From: Salinicola acroporae
GTDB lineage: Bacteria > Pseudomonadota > Gammaproteobacteria > Pseudomonadales > Halomonadaceae
Direction: 5' to 3'
DNA length: 64,000 nt
NCBI RefSeq assembly: GCF_003206615.1
Contig: NZ_PZJW01000006.1
Span: 670,117-734,116, forward strand
In this document: positions 11,235 to 20,985 of the stretch, piece by piece
Position numbering within the stretch: the first letter of the stretch is position 1
Layout of the letters: every line of letters begins with the position of its first letter
Notes under the pieces: generated by a model
Database searches by the model: none
Told to the model about the DNA's origin: nothing
What the model saw: only the letters and a program-made list of their open reading frames with translations
Program-made: the position numbers and the translations under genes

Positions 11235-12185
11235 TTAGTGGCTCGCCGGCGACAGTGCCCGGCCTATGTCGATCCGGGGTTTCACCATCAGCTTGGTGAA
11301 CGCCATCAACACCATCTCCTCGATCGCCGGCCCCATCTCCTGCTTGAGCGCTTCGTAGCTGGGGTAGCTCGGCTCCGGCGCGATGCACATCTCGAAGAAG
11401 TGCTGGCGATTGATGTGCGGGTTGTCGATGAAGAACTGACTCAAGCGGTTGTGCTTTTCCTGCTTGGCGGCGCTGGAAACGTAATTGCCGATCCGGGCGA
11501 AGAACTGCTCGACGCTGCGCAACGGGAGGTGGTAAATGCACGCTTCCCACTCCCGGGCAAAATCCATGATCTCCGCCTCGGGTTCCAGGACGGCACCATC
11601 CTGCTTGGCCATGAGCCAGTGGTAGCCCATGTGCAGCCGGTGGGACTGGCGGTAGACGAACAGCGCCTTGGTGTCGGAGGCCTGCTCGCCCAGCGACCAG
11701 TACTCCGCCTCCAGCAGGTGACCCTCGAGATCCTGCTGGTAGGCAATGCGTTCCTTGCAGATCACATTGATCCAGGGCAACCGGAAGTAGAATCGCTTGA
11801 GGTTCTCCTCCCCCGGGAAGCGCTGGGCAAAGGCAGCGTAGAAATCCTTGATCGTGAGCCCCTTCTTGAAGGTCAGGAACTCATCGGCATCGAAGCCGTA
11901 GACGACATTGTAGCAATCCTTCTTCAGGTAGAGCTCCAGCGCCCCATTGATGTAATCGGCCTTGCGCTTCGAAAAGCCCTGCTCGTCCTCGATCTCGACG
12001 AACGCAATCTCCTTTTCCGGATAGCGATCCCGCAATTCGGCAACGCACTCCCGAAGAAAGTCATGCTCGATATGACTCAGCACGACGAGCCGGTCGAATC
12101 CCAGTCGCAGGTGGTGCAGGAACGAAGCGAAGACGACGTCCTCTTCTCCCCTGACCATTGTGATAGCGGTGAACTCGAGTTTCAT
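11235..12185 (-). CDS. Glycosyltransferase (Glyco_tranf_2_4-like)
   Basis: A 316-residue GT-A-type glycosyltransferase. The N-terminal TAITMVRGEEDVVFASFLHH block and the acceptor/metal motif FDADEF (residues 98-103) define the group. It is a clear paralog of the protein at 17537-18529 (TALTMVRGESDIVWSSLLHH, FDADEF). No membrane segment is visible, so it probably acts at the cytoplasmic face. The start MKLEF at 12185 is chosen because homology begins there; AGGA lies 9 bases upstream, and two upstream ATGs extend without family support. It is the last gene of the minus-strand glycosyltransferase block. The transferred sugar cannot be deduced. Confidence 0.75.
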   Translation of the reverse strand: MKLEFTAITMVRGEEDVVFASFLHHLRLGFDRLVVLSHIEHDFLRECVAELRDRYPEKEIAFVEIEDEQGFSKRKADYINGALELYLKKDCYNVVYGFDADEFLTFKKGLTIKDFYAAFAQRFPGEENLKRFYFRLPWINVICKERIAYQQDLEGHLLEAEYWSLGEQASDTKALFVYRQSHRLHMGYHWLMAKQDGAVLEPEAEIMDFAREWEACIYHLPLRSVEQFFARIGNYVSSAAKQEKHNRLSQFFIDNPHINRQHFFEMCIAPEPSYPSYEALKQEMGPAIEEMVLMAFTKLMVKPRIDIGRALSPASH

Positions 12186-12258
12186 GGTGGGATGTCCTGT
12201 CATTGTTGAGAATGCTTGCCGCCACGACGGCGACACGAACTGGGAATACGGTTGCCGC

Positions 12259-13287
12259 TCAGCGCCTTACCCACCAGAAGGCCCGGGCCTTTTCCGGGTT
12301 GCCGATATCGAGCGCCTTGCGAGCGGCGTTTTGTGCCATGAGCCGGGCAGTTGCCGGGTCATCGATCAACTGCTGCATCGCCGAACGCCAGGCTTCGGGG
12401 GTGTCCTCCACCAGCAGCCCGTCCTCGCCGTGGGAGACGATTTCCCGGTACGGCGAGCGAGCGCTGTAGAGCCCCACGCTGCCCATGGCGGCGTTGTCCA
12501 GGAACTTGATGTACGTCTTGCCGGCGTTGAACGGAGTGTCGCGCATCGGCGTCAGGCTGATGTGCATGCGCTGGCGGTCGCGATAGCGCTGGAATGCCCG
12601 CCACCCCAGCGGTTTCGGCGTACGAACGCGCTGCAGCCCGCGCAGGGAGACCGGGGAATACCCCCCCAGCATGATCTCGAAGGTCAACGCCACGTTGCGC
12701 TCGTGAATGTCGACCAGCGCCGGCGTGATGTTCTCGAGATCGGCCAGATGCGCCCGGGAGCCATGAAATCCGACCCGTGGCGCCAGCATGGAAAAATGGT
12801 CGTGGGTCGGCATCGGCGAAATCAGCGAAGGCGCCAGCAGCGAGACCGAATCGTGGCGACGGCTGAAGTGTCTCGCCAATGGCTCACAGCACGCGATCAC
12901 CTCGTCGGCGATCGCCAGCAGGCGCGGCTGCAGGTGCGAGGAGACATGGGCCATCCGCCGCCGGTAGGTCTCGGGCAGTTGCTGGTCGAGGGCAGCGGCG
13001 GAGATATCGTCATCGATCAGATAGCGGATGGTCGCCAGCCGATGACGATTGTCTTCCAGCCACGAGATCCAGGCCGCGTTGAGCGAGCGGCAGACGAGAA
13101 TGTGAGCGTTACGCAACTCGCCTACCAGCCAAGGCATGCACATGACCGGCAGCCGCCAGTAGCTGGTGTCGATGCGCTTGACCTCGATGCCACGCGATTG
13201 CAGCCACGGCGCCACCGATTTCAGGAAGTAGATATCTTCGGTCGGGCAGGTTCCATCACTTAAAACCACCCAGCGCGGATAGCTCAT
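12259..13287 (-). CDS. Glycosyltransferase, GT4-like
   Basis: A 342-residue protein with two Rossmann-like halves typical of GT-B enzymes. The N-terminal half contains YLIDDDISAA and ADEVIACCEPLARHF. The C-terminal half has KFLDNAAMGSVGLYS, a SPYREIV loop and an EDGLLVEDTPEAW motif, matching the usual E-x7-E type donor site of GT4 enzymes. The start at 13287 has a GAGGGG site. It sits between two GT-A enzymes in the same direction and very likely contributes a sugar to the capsule repeat unit. The donor and linkage are unknown. Confidence 0.75.
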   Translation of the reverse strand: MSYPRWVVLSDGTCPTEDIYFLKSVAPWLQSRGIEVKRIDTSYWRLPVMCMPWLVGELRNAHILVCRSLNAAWISWLEDNRHRLATIRYLIDDDISAAALDQQLPETYRRRMAHVSSHLQPRLLAIADEVIACCEPLARHFSRRHDSVSLLAPSLISPMPTHDHFSMLAPRVGFHGSRAHLADLENITPALVDIHERNVALTFEIMLGGYSPVSLRGLQRVRTPKPLGWRAFQRYRDRQRMHISLTPMRDTPFNAGKTYIKFLDNAAMGSVGLYSARSPYREIVSHGEDGLLVEDTPEAWRSAMQQLIDDPATARLMAQNAARKALDIGNPEKARAFWWVRR

Positions 13288-13330
13288 GATCAGTCCCCTC
13301 GTAGGCTGGATTGGCGTTCCCCTCGCGCAC

Positions 13331-15646
13331 TCATCGCAGCGAGAAGTCTTCGTAAGTCAGTGTCAGGTTGGGGTGGTATGCCGGGTCGTCGAACAGGCGG
13401 TGACGCCAGCGATCCCGCATGTACTCCGCCTCTCGGGATGCCCGTAGCCGTTTGGCCTGGGTGTCATCGGCCCCGCGGGAAACCGACTCGTGGTGATAGA
13501 GCTCGGCGAATGGGGTCCACAGGTTGCGATACCCCGCCTCGCCCACCTTGAGGCAGAAGTCCACGTCATTGAACGCGACCGCCAGGTTGGCCTCGTCCAG
13601 CCCGCCGACGGCCTCGAACAGCGACTTGCGCACCACCAGGCACGCCGCGGTGACGGCGGAAAAGTTCTGGGCGAGATGGAGTCGACTGAAATAGCCGGGT
13701 TCGTGGCGCGAAAAGAACTTGTGGGCATGCCCCGCGACCCCGCCGACGCCAAGCAGGACGCCGGCATGCTGGACCGTGCCATTGGGGTAGTAGAGCTTGG
13801 CGCCGACGCAGCCGATCTCCTCGCGGCAAGCCTGACTGACCATCTCCTCCAGCCAGTCTTCGTTGATCGGCTCGATATCGTTGTTGATCAGCCCCAGCAG
13901 TTCCCCTCGCGCATGGCGAGCGCCGAAGTTGTTGATGGCCGAGTAATTGAAGGGATGCGGCCAATGCAGCACCCGAACCCGGGGATGCCCGGCGAGCTCA
14001 CCCAGAAAGTTCAGGGTTTCCGGGCAGGTCGAGCCATTGTCGAGAACCAGCACCTCCAGGCGGGGGTAGCGTGTCCGCTCGAGCAGTGCTTCCACGCAGG
14101 GTCGCAGTATCTCCACCCGATCCCGGGTCGGGATGAGCAGGCTCACCAGCGGCGCCGGATCGGGAAGCGGCCAGCGCACGCGATAGGTATTGGGAAACCG
14201 GCCGGGTTCGGCGGTCGCCCCCCGGGCATGCCGGGACAGGTGATCCTGAACCGCGTGGAGGCCGGCCTCGCCGGTATAACGTTTGGCCGCGGCGGCCGAT
14301 GCGGTCGATCCCTGCCCGGCGTGCCAGTGGTAGAGCACGTGCGGAATTCTGACGATACGATCCGAGTCGAGTCCGGCCGTGAAGCGCAGGGCCAGGTCGT
14401 GATCCTGGCTCCCCTCGTAACCCTCGCGGAAGCCCCCGACCGCCTTCACTCTCGCCGTTCGATACACCCCGAGGTGCGATAGGTAGTTCTGCCCGAGCAG
14501 CAGATCGGGATTCCAGGCGGGCTTGAAATGCGGATCGAACCGCTCCCCGTGGTCATCGATCTTGTCCTCGTCGCTGTACAGCAGCTCTGCCCGCGGCCGC
14601 TGCTGCAACGCATCGACGACACGGAAGAGCGCATCGGGTACCAGTTGATCGTCATGATCCAGCAGCGCCACATACTCACCCCGCGCCAGGGACAGCGCAC
14701 TGTTGCTCGCCGCGCAGATATGCCCATTGACCGGACGGAACGTCACTTCGATACGGGAGTCCTGCTCGGCGTAGCGCCGCAGCCGCTCGCCGATGCGGCG
14801 ATCGGTGGAGGCATCGTCGGCAATGCATAACTGCCATTGGGTATAGCGCTGCGCCAGCACCGATTCGATGCAGCGGTCGAGAGCTTCCGGAGTCGGATCG
14901 TAGGTGGGAAGCAGAATCGAGATCGTGGGGCGATAGGCGAACGCCGCCAGCCGGCTCGAGAGCCACGCCTGCGAAGCCACCGGCTGCTGCGCCAACCACT
15001 CGGAGTAGCTCTTGCGCGGGCAGAGGCGAACGAAGGTCTCCTCGTACTGCTTGAGGGCGATCGCCCGCCAGGGCGTGTTCTGCTCCCTGGCGAGCCGCTT
15101 GAGCCGGGACAGAACGCAGGCCTTGGGCGTCTCGAGCCACTGACCATGCAGATTGGCCAACCGCTGGACGAGACGGTCGCAGGCAAACCAGGGGGTCAGC
15201 CATACCAGTCGCAGGTGCTCGATGGAGAAGCACCCCTCCGTCTCCAGCGGATCGAAACGAATTCCCCGGACGCCCGGGCCGATGTAGCAGAGCCGCTTGG
15301 CGATGCGTCCCGGCTTCAAGGCAAGATAGAAGCTTTCCGCCTCGTTGAAGCCACGTCCCGTGTCGACGTACAGCCGTACCGAGCCGCTCGGCTGATCGTG
15401 GCGGATCGCGACCTCCAGCATGTTCCAGCCTGGCACCGGCATCTGCCGCCGCCAGGCGAACTGCGGGTCGTTGCCCGTCGAACGCCAGCCGAAGGAGGAG
15501 CTCTCGTCGGCCTCGTCCGGCGCTAGCCGCTCCAGTTGGTAGAGCGGTTTCAACCGAGGGCGGCAGATGAAGCGGGTGGAGCGATTCACGCCCCGCCAGA
15601 CCCTCCAGGATCGCGCCTCCGGCACGGGGGACGAGGAAGTCTGCAT
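13331..15646 (-). CDS. Two-domain GT2 glycosyltransferase
   Basis: This 771-residue protein carries two family-2 domains. After an N-terminal region of about 235 residues, domain 1 begins at ISILLPTYDP (about 240) with DHDDQL near 330. Domain 2 begins at VSLLIPTRDR (about 500) with NNDIEP near 587 and the downstream GLDEANLAVAFNDVDFC acceptor segment. This layout resembles large O-antigen and rhamnan-type transferases. The ATG at 15646 is preceded by GAGGGA at 7-base spacing; a GTG at 15661 overlaps the preceding stop codon but lacks a good site. With dTDP-rhamnose made by neighbours, rhamnosyl transfer is plausible but not shown. Confidence 0.85.
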   Translation of the reverse strand: MQTSSSPVPEARSWRVWRGVNRSTRFICRPRLKPLYQLERLAPDEADESSSFGWRSTGNDPQFAWRRQMPVPGWNMLEVAIRHDQPSGSVRLYVDTGRGFNEAESFYLALKPGRIAKRLCYIGPGVRGIRFDPLETEGCFSIEHLRLVWLTPWFACDRLVQRLANLHGQWLETPKACVLSRLKRLAREQNTPWRAIALKQYEETFVRLCPRKSYSEWLAQQPVASQAWLSSRLAAFAYRPTISILLPTYDPTPEALDRCIESVLAQRYTQWQLCIADDASTDRRIGERLRRYAEQDSRIEVTFRPVNGHICAASNSALSLARGEYVALLDHDDQLVPDALFRVVDALQQRPRAELLYSDEDKIDDHGERFDPHFKPAWNPDLLLGQNYLSHLGVYRTARVKAVGGFREGYEGSQDHDLALRFTAGLDSDRIVRIPHVLYHWHAGQGSTASAAAAKRYTGEAGLHAVQDHLSRHARGATAEPGRFPNTYRVRWPLPDPAPLVSLLIPTRDRVEILRPCVEALLERTRYPRLEVLVLDNGSTCPETLNFLGELAGHPRVRVLHWPHPFNYSAINNFGARHARGELLGLINNDIEPINEDWLEEMVSQACREEIGCVGAKLYYPNGTVQHAGVLLGVGGVAGHAHKFFSRHEPGYFSRLHLAQNFSAVTAACLVVRKSLFEAVGGLDEANLAVAFNDVDFCLKVGEAGYRNLWTPFAELYHHESVSRGADDTQAKRLRASREAEYMRDRWRHRLFDDPAYHPNLTLTYEDFSLR

Positions 15647-15657
15647 CACGATATCCC

Positions 15658-17502
15658 TCACGGTTCCAGCACGGGCTGAAGCGCGGCGGTGCGATGCACG
15701 CGATGCCGCCCCAGCGACTGCTGGGTCAGCGTCACGCGGCAGTCGACGATATCGCCGTGCACGGCCTCGAGCGGCAGATGGAAGCCGACGTAGGCACCAC
15801 GCGGCGCGCCCCAGCGCAGCATGCCGGGCCGCAGCGCATTGGCCAGCGTCCGCCCCACCTTGCGGTCGTTGATCCAGACTTCGATCTCGACCGGACTATC
15901 GTCCGTGGACCACCAGGCCCAACCCACCACCTTGTCGGCAACGCACTGCTGGATCGCGCCATGCACGAACGACTGGCCCTGACGGAAAAGCGCCAGGCGT
16001 GACGCGAACAGGCGCTCGCAGTCGCGATAGAGCTTGAAGTCATCCGCGTTCAAGGTCCGCAGCGCGCTCTCGTCGGCGGGATCGATCTCATAGACGTGAT
16101 CGACGCTGGCGTGGCCCAGATTCTCGGCCATTCCCGGGATCTGCCAGCCGTACAGGTCGTTGAGGATCGCCAGCGAGTCCGCATAGCGTTCGGTCAACCC
16201 GATGAACCCCAGCGCCTCGAGGCGAGTCGCCTCGAGAAAACGGCTCTGGCGATTGATCATGTCGTGGCGTCGATAGAATGCCGAGAACGAATCCTGATAG
16301 CCGTGATGACGGACGAAGTGGTGGTATTCCGACGCCAGCCGCTGCAAGGGGTCGCGCACGAACGAGAAACAGTGCCGCATGCCGGCCAGATGGGCGTACT
16401 TCTCCAGCTTGACGTGGCCGCCGAGCAGCTTCACATCCTGGGCGGAGAGGATCTGCCAGAGTCGCCACAAATCGCGACGTTCGTAGGCCCAGCGCGCCAC
16501 CATCGGCGCCGTCTCGCGCTGGGTCTCGCCGTAGTCGTGCCAGACCTGAGCGTCTCCGAGATGCGCCTTGGCCCCGAGTCGAAAGCTGGTCCCTGCCGTT
16601 TTGGGAATATGCACGAAGAAACACGGCTTACGGGGGGGCGCGGCCAGCTCCGGTGCCAGCTCGCGGGCGGCATCGTCGACCCGGCCCAACAGCTCCGGCG
16701 AGAAACCCAGCTTCACCTCGTTCATGTCATGCTTGTGGAAGTACTCCAGATCCCGGGAGTGCGTCGGCCCCATATTGGCGCGCCCCCGCGTCATCTTGGT
16801 ATCGACGAACTCCTCCTGGGATTTGATGTTGTAGTGGTAGACCCGCATCGGGGTATCGATGACCCGCTCGGTGCGCCCTGACTTCGTCTTGCCATCCAGG
16901 AAAGTCGCTGCCTGTCCGTCGGCGCCCAGATAACGGCAGCCCGGTTTCAGCTCCGCGGTGTGAGCGGTCATCGACAGCACCCGCGACGGCTTGACGATCG
17001 ACTTGACATGGCAGTTGACGACCCGCTCGCTGTCGCTGGCCATGGTGAACCGCTCCAGCACGCCGCCAGGCTGACGAAAGCGCATGCCGGACGACCCGAA
17101 TATCCGCCAGTTGATCGCGACGGCACCGACGTCCTCGGGCGCCAGGGTCGGCTCCAGCCAATCCAACGGTCGATCGCAATGGGGATGGACCAGGAATTCA
17201 TCCACGTCCAGAAACGCCAGGTAGGTGGCTTCATGGCCATGCTGCTCGAGCACATGCTGATACCACATCACCTGTGCCCGCTCCTCTTGCTCCCAGCGGC
17301 GTGCGGTCACCAGTCCCTGACGTTGCCACTTCGCCAGCAGCAGGTCGGAGTCGTCGGTACTACCGTGGTCGGCAATATAGAAGTGCTCGAAACCGATCAG
17401 GCGGTGATAGGCGATCCACTCGGCAAGATACGGTCGCTCGTTCTTGACGATGGCGACGATGGCGTATCGGTAACGGGGTCGATTGGCAGTGCGTGAAATC
17501 AT
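15658..17502 (-). CDS. Glycosyltransferase-sulfotransferase fusion protein
   Basis: A 614-residue protein with three parts. Residues 1-290 are a GT-A domain (AIVAIVKNERPYLAEWIAYH; FLDVDEF at 97-103). Residues about 300-500 are a carbohydrate sulfotransferase: FFVHIPKTAGTSFR near 305-318 matches the 5'-phosphosulfate-binding loop and FSFVRDPLQRLASEY near 380 the 3'-phosphate site. Residues about 520-614 form a beta-rich tail (VEIEVWINDRKVGRTLAN, AYVGFHLPL) of unknown role. The start at 17502 leaves 34 bp to the upstream gene; the longer frame begins inside that gene. PAPS for the reaction could come from cysD/cysNC at 33581-36393. One polypeptide that both adds and sulfates a sugar is unusual. 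Confidence 0.8.
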   Translation of the reverse strand: MISRTANRPRYRYAIVAIVKNERPYLAEWIAYHRLIGFEHFYIADHGSTDDSDLLLAKWQRQGLVTARRWEQEERAQVMWYQHVLEQHGHEATYLAFLDVDEFLVHPHCDRPLDWLEPTLAPEDVGAVAINWRIFGSSGMRFRQPGGVLERFTMASDSERVVNCHVKSIVKPSRVLSMTAHTAELKPGCRYLGADGQAATFLDGKTKSGRTERVIDTPMRVYHYNIKSQEEFVDTKMTRGRANMGPTHSRDLEYFHKHDMNEVKLGFSPELLGRVDDAARELAPELAAPPRKPCFFVHIPKTAGTSFRLGAKAHLGDAQVWHDYGETQRETAPMVARWAYERRDLWRLWQILSAQDVKLLGGHVKLEKYAHLAGMRHCFSFVRDPLQRLASEYHHFVRHHGYQDSFSAFYRRHDMINRQSRFLEATRLEALGFIGLTERYADSLAILNDLYGWQIPGMAENLGHASVDHVYEIDPADESALRTLNADDFKLYRDCERLFASRLALFRQGQSFVHGAIQQCVADKVVGWAWWSTDDSPVEIEVWINDRKVGRTLANALRPGMLRWGAPRGAYVGFHLPLEAVHGDIVDCRVTLTQQSLGRHRVHRTAALQPVLEP

Positions 17503-17536
17503 CGGCGTAAATTCCCAGGCAACTCGAGCGCCGCGA

Positions 17537-18529
17537 CTATTTCGCGGAGCCCAGAACCGGGCCGACGTCCACTCGATGGCGGTAAATGAACCGAGTGATG
17601 GCCCGAATCTTTCTATCGGTAATGGCTTCACCGAAGACATCAGCGGCTTCGGCAAGACTGTTGAATCGTGGCTGGCTGGCGGTACAGGCCGAGAACAGCT
17701 CATCGGCGACATCGCTGGACAGCGCCGCGTGAGCCGGAGACGCCCCCGTTTCGGACTGTGTCATGACGCGCCGCAATGGCCCTTCCAGGCGATGGCGAAA
17801 CTGGCCTGGGCTCCGCAACGGCACGTGATAGACACAGGCCCCGCTCTTCTCGACGAACGCCAACGTTTCGGGGTCCGGCATCACCGGCACATCCTTCTCG
17901 CCCACGAAGGCCTGGTGGTAAGCCATGTGAACCCGGGTACCGGGACGCTTGCGAAACAGCACCTTGTGCCGACTGTTGTGCCGGGTATCGACACAAAGGT
18001 AATCGCCCTCGAGAAACTGGCCGCTCAGGTCCCGCTCCTGGTAGTGGCGACGTTGGGGGATCAGGTTCAACCAGGGCAGCAGGAAGCACTCCCCCACGCC
18101 CGCCGATCCGTCGCTGCGCTGCAGCCCGGCCCTGAACGCGGCGTAGAATTCGCCGATCGAGCCATACGCTCCCAGCGACAGAAATTCGTCGGCATCGAAG
18201 CAGTAGACGTAATTGTCCAGCTTGGGGTCGATGAACATCGACAGCGCTCGATTGACATAGAACGCTTTGCGCCTGCCGAAATGCCCGCGACTCTCCAATT
18301 CGACGAGATCGACTTCCAGCGCGGGGAAGTCGGCCCTCAGCTTGTCGGTGCATTGACGCAGGAAGTCATGCTCCAGATAGCTGATGACGACAAGACGCTG
18401 AAATCCCAGCCGCGCGTGATGCAACAGGGAAGACCAGACGATATCGCTCTCGCCACGCACCATCGTCAGGGCGGTAAAACAGATGTTCGACGTGGCGCGG
18501 GTATTCGCGCGCTGTAAATCGGTCGTCAC
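17537..18529 (-). CDS. Glycosyltransferase (Glyco_tranf_2_4-like)
   Basis: A 330-residue paralog of the enzyme at 11235-12185, with the same TMVRGESD opening, VVISYLEHDFLRQC and FDADEF motif (residues 111-116). The GTG at 18529 is chosen because GGGGGA lies a few bases upstream; an ATG at 18556 would add nine residues and cannot be excluded. The C terminus (ITRFIYRHRVDVGPVLGS) resembles that of the paralog (MLMKPRIDIG-like). It is likely cytoplasmic and involved in capsule chain assembly. The sugar specificity is unknown. Confidence 0.75.
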   Translation of the reverse strand: MTTDLQRANTRATSNICFTALTMVRGESDIVWSSLLHHARLGFQRLVVISYLEHDFLRQCTDKLRADFPALEVDLVELESRGHFGRRKAFYVNRALSMFIDPKLDNYVYCFDADEFLSLGAYGSIGEFYAAFRAGLQRSDGSAGVGECFLLPWLNLIPQRRHYQERDLSGQFLEGDYLCVDTRHNSRHKVLFRKRPGTRVHMAYHQAFVGEKDVPVMPDPETLAFVEKSGACVYHVPLRSPGQFRHRLEGPLRRVMTQSETGASPAHAALSSDVADELFSACTASQPRFNSLAEAADVFGEAITDRKIRAITRFIYRHRVDVGPVLGSAK

Positions 18530-18565
18530 GCATCCCCCTCGACCCCTAAAGCACATCGCTGGAAT

Positions 18566-18600
18566 GGCGCCGGCGATCGGTAGCGGATCGCCTCGGCGCC
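18566..18600 (-). terminator. Imperfect GC hairpin between rgpF-like gene and glycosyltransferase
   Basis: Arms 18566-18578 and 18586-18600 pair with a two-base bulge around a 7-base loop, between the stop codon at 18700 and the start at 18529. No T tract follows on the minus strand, so attenuation or RNA stabilisation is as likely as termination. Confidence 0.35.
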
Positions 18601-18699
18601 GGTAAGCTGGCTCGACTTCCGAACCCGGCGGATGTCGACAGCGTCATGTCGACCGAGGCCCCAAGCGCCCGGATCGCCACGAGGTGGCGGCGAGCCTCG

Positions 18700-20967
18700 T
18701 CACTCGCCGATGAACGGGTTTCTCCCCACCTCGTTGATCAGCCGCCCCCACTTGAGTATTTCCATCTCGTCCAGCCCATCCGCGCCGTGCAGCACCGCCG
18801 GGAATCCCAGCGCAGCCCACTTGTCCATGGGGTGCAGGATATGGAAAGTCGTCAGCCCCAGATCCCCCGGCATCTGCGCGTCCGCCACCACGTTGTCGCC
18901 GATGTGCAGGTGGCGATCGATACCCTCATTGGCCAGGTCCTGTTTCACCTTGACCCACATCGAACCGTTGTCCTTGCGCGCCTGCTCCTCGCTGGAGACC
19001 ATCAGGCGGTAAGCCGCGGCGACACCGGCCTTGCGCAGCATCAGTCCGACCTGCTCGCGGTTGTAATAGCTGTCGGAGATCACCCACAGGATGTGTCCCT
19101 GCGCGGCGAGATGATTGAACAGCTCGACCATCTCATCCTTGGGCTGGATCATCTCCAGGTCGAGCTCGTACTCGAGCTCCATCCACTCCTGGGCGATGTC
19201 CGGAGCGACATCCAGTTGGTCCGCCAGCTCGTCGTAGACCGCCTCGATACGGACGTCGCCCTTGAAGTTGGCGCGCTGGCGAAGCGTCGATTCCGCCTCG
19301 TTACGCAGCTTGACGAAAGCCTGCGCCGACGGGACGAATCCCTGCTCGGCCAGCGTCTTGCCCAACTTCAGCTTGGCGTAGTCCGGCACCGTGTACTCGC
19401 GACGCACGAGCGTGTCGAAGACATCGAAGCTGATGCAGGCATGCGCCTGGATGCTGGCGATATGCTGTTCCAGGCGGCCGTGGTAACTCGCGGTGATATA
19501 GCCGTTGTCGGTAGTGAACTGGCCGGTGGGCGGGTAGAAGAACAGCTGGCGAAAGCCGTGGTGTTCGGCCAACGGCCCCAGGACGCGCTCGAGGGCATGC
19601 AGCATCGAGTTGTCGTTGGGCAGCGGCTCCTCGGGAAAGTCCTCGTAGGTCCAGGATTGATCCAGGACGCCCTGCATCGCCTGCGGACGCGACCAGAACA
19701 TGCCGCCGGCGGGATAGCTCAGGAACTCGGGGATATGTCCGAGGCCGAGCTTCTGCTGCCATTCACGCATGAAGCCCTTGTTCATGGTCTGGTGATTGAC
19801 CCAAGACGGCATCATCCAGAACGTGGTCGGATAGTAGAGCCCCAGCGAATCGTCGGCGGCGAACGCATTCAACAGCCGGGTCACCACCGAGACGTCGCGC
19901 AGCAGGTACTCGATCAGATACTCCGCCCACTGGGTCTGTTCCTTGCCGGAGTAGAGCGACTTCTTCGAATGCAGATGGCAGAAGAGGTCGTACTCCTGCA
20001 GGGCCTGGCCATACTCCACCAGCACCGGGCCGAAGTTTCGGCCGCGGTTGGGCACGACTCGCGTCTCCAGCTTGTTCACCCGCGCATGCTCGCCGAACAG
20101 TTGCCGCGCCCGCGTCTCGAAACTGGCGTCCGCCAGCGTCAGGTAGACGTCCACGGTCACCGGGAACCGCTCGATGGCCTTGGCGAAACGGTCCAGGAAA
20201 TCGACGTAGAAGACATGCAGGCAGAGCGCGACCTTCAGCTTGCCGGCCGCCGGGGTCAGCGTCTTGCGGGGCGCGACGATCTCCCGGGGATACCACCGCA
20301 CCGTCGCGGGTACATGCTGTCGACCCTCGCTCCGCCCGTGCAGCAAGTAGTGTTGCAGCGGGCTCTGCTGGGCGTGAAAGACATCGATGTACATCCGGTG
20401 GTAGGTTTCGCTGTCGAATTTCGGCGACGGGTTCACCGGCGCGAAGCGCGACTTGCGAACGTAGTCGTCGAACGCCTCCCGCTGGGTCGCGAAGCGCAGG
20501 CCGTAGGTGGCCTGATACCACTTGGGATCGAACAGGCCCGTGTTCAGCCCATCCATGAACGCCTGGCTCATCATCGCGGCGTGACCGCCGCCGTCGTTGG
20601 CGGTATTGCCCAGCGGGAGATCGACCACCTCGGGCTCGGCGGATTCCGACTCCGCACTCGGGTCGGTATCGACCGGGGAGACGGGAGACACCGCTGTCGC
20701 CGGAGCCTCTTCGTCGACGGGGGCGAGATCGTCGTTGACCGCGTCGCCGTCGGTGACGACGAAGGTCTCCGTCACGGTCACCAGGTTCTTGTCGTCGAGA
20801 GCCGGCTCCTTGCGCGGCTGATCCTCGACACCGCCCTCGGGTACGACGATATTATCGTCCATCCCCACCACCTCTTCCGCCGCCAGACGCCGCTTGCGCG
20901 CCTGACTCGCAAACTGGGTCTGAAATAGCCACGGTAGCAGCGATATCATCTTTCCCGTCGGTTTCAT
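18700..20967 (-). CDS. RgpF-type rhamnan synthesis protein with HAD domain
   Basis: A 755-residue protein. Residues 1-120 are low-complexity and acidic. About residues 240-500 match the RgpF rhamnan-synthesis domain (LCLHVFYVDF, NRGRNFGPVLVEYG, CHLHSKKS, YPAGGMFWSR, FPEEPLPNDN). From about 515 a HAD-type domain begins with FDVFDTLVRR and continues with VISDSYYN and HIGDNVVADAQMPG. RgpF proteins act in rhamnose-rich polysaccharide assembly. MKPTGK at 20967 is chosen because AGGCGGGGG precedes it, 18 bp inside an alternative ATG at 20985. The preceding gene ends at 20986 and seems to encode the region that often continues such HAD proteins. The activity of the HAD part is not known. Confidence 0.8.
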   Translation of the reverse strand: MKPTGKMISLLPWLFQTQFASQARKRRLAAEEVVGMDDNIVVPEGGVEDQPRKEPALDDKNLVTVTETFVVTDGDAVNDDLAPVDEEAPATAVSPVSPVDTDPSAESESAEPEVVDLPLGNTANDGGGHAAMMSQAFMDGLNTGLFDPKWYQATYGLRFATQREAFDDYVRKSRFAPVNPSPKFDSETYHRMYIDVFHAQQSPLQHYLLHGRSEGRQHVPATVRWYPREIVAPRKTLTPAAGKLKVALCLHVFYVDFLDRFAKAIERFPVTVDVYLTLADASFETRARQLFGEHARVNKLETRVVPNRGRNFGPVLVEYGQALQEYDLFCHLHSKKSLYSGKEQTQWAEYLIEYLLRDVSVVTRLLNAFAADDSLGLYYPTTFWMMPSWVNHQTMNKGFMREWQQKLGLGHIPEFLSYPAGGMFWSRPQAMQGVLDQSWTYEDFPEEPLPNDNSMLHALERVLGPLAEHHGFRQLFFYPPTGQFTTDNGYITASYHGRLEQHIASIQAHACISFDVFDTLVRREYTVPDYAKLKLGKTLAEQGFVPSAQAFVKLRNEAESTLRQRANFKGDVRIEAVYDELADQLDVAPDIAQEWMELEYELDLEMIQPKDEMVELFNHLAAQGHILWVISDSYYNREQVGLMLRKAGVAAAYRLMVSSEEQARKDNGSMWVKVKQDLANEGIDRHLHIGDNVVADAQMPGDLGLTTFHILHPMDKWAALGFPAVLHGADGLDEMEILKWGRLINEVGRNPFIGE

Positions 20968-20985
20968 GTGGCCCCCGCCTCTCAT

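Noticed and set aside
18646..20928. 760-codon plus-strand frame opposite the RgpF-HAD gene
   Set aside because: The opposite strand carries RgpF and HAD motifs; this frame has none.
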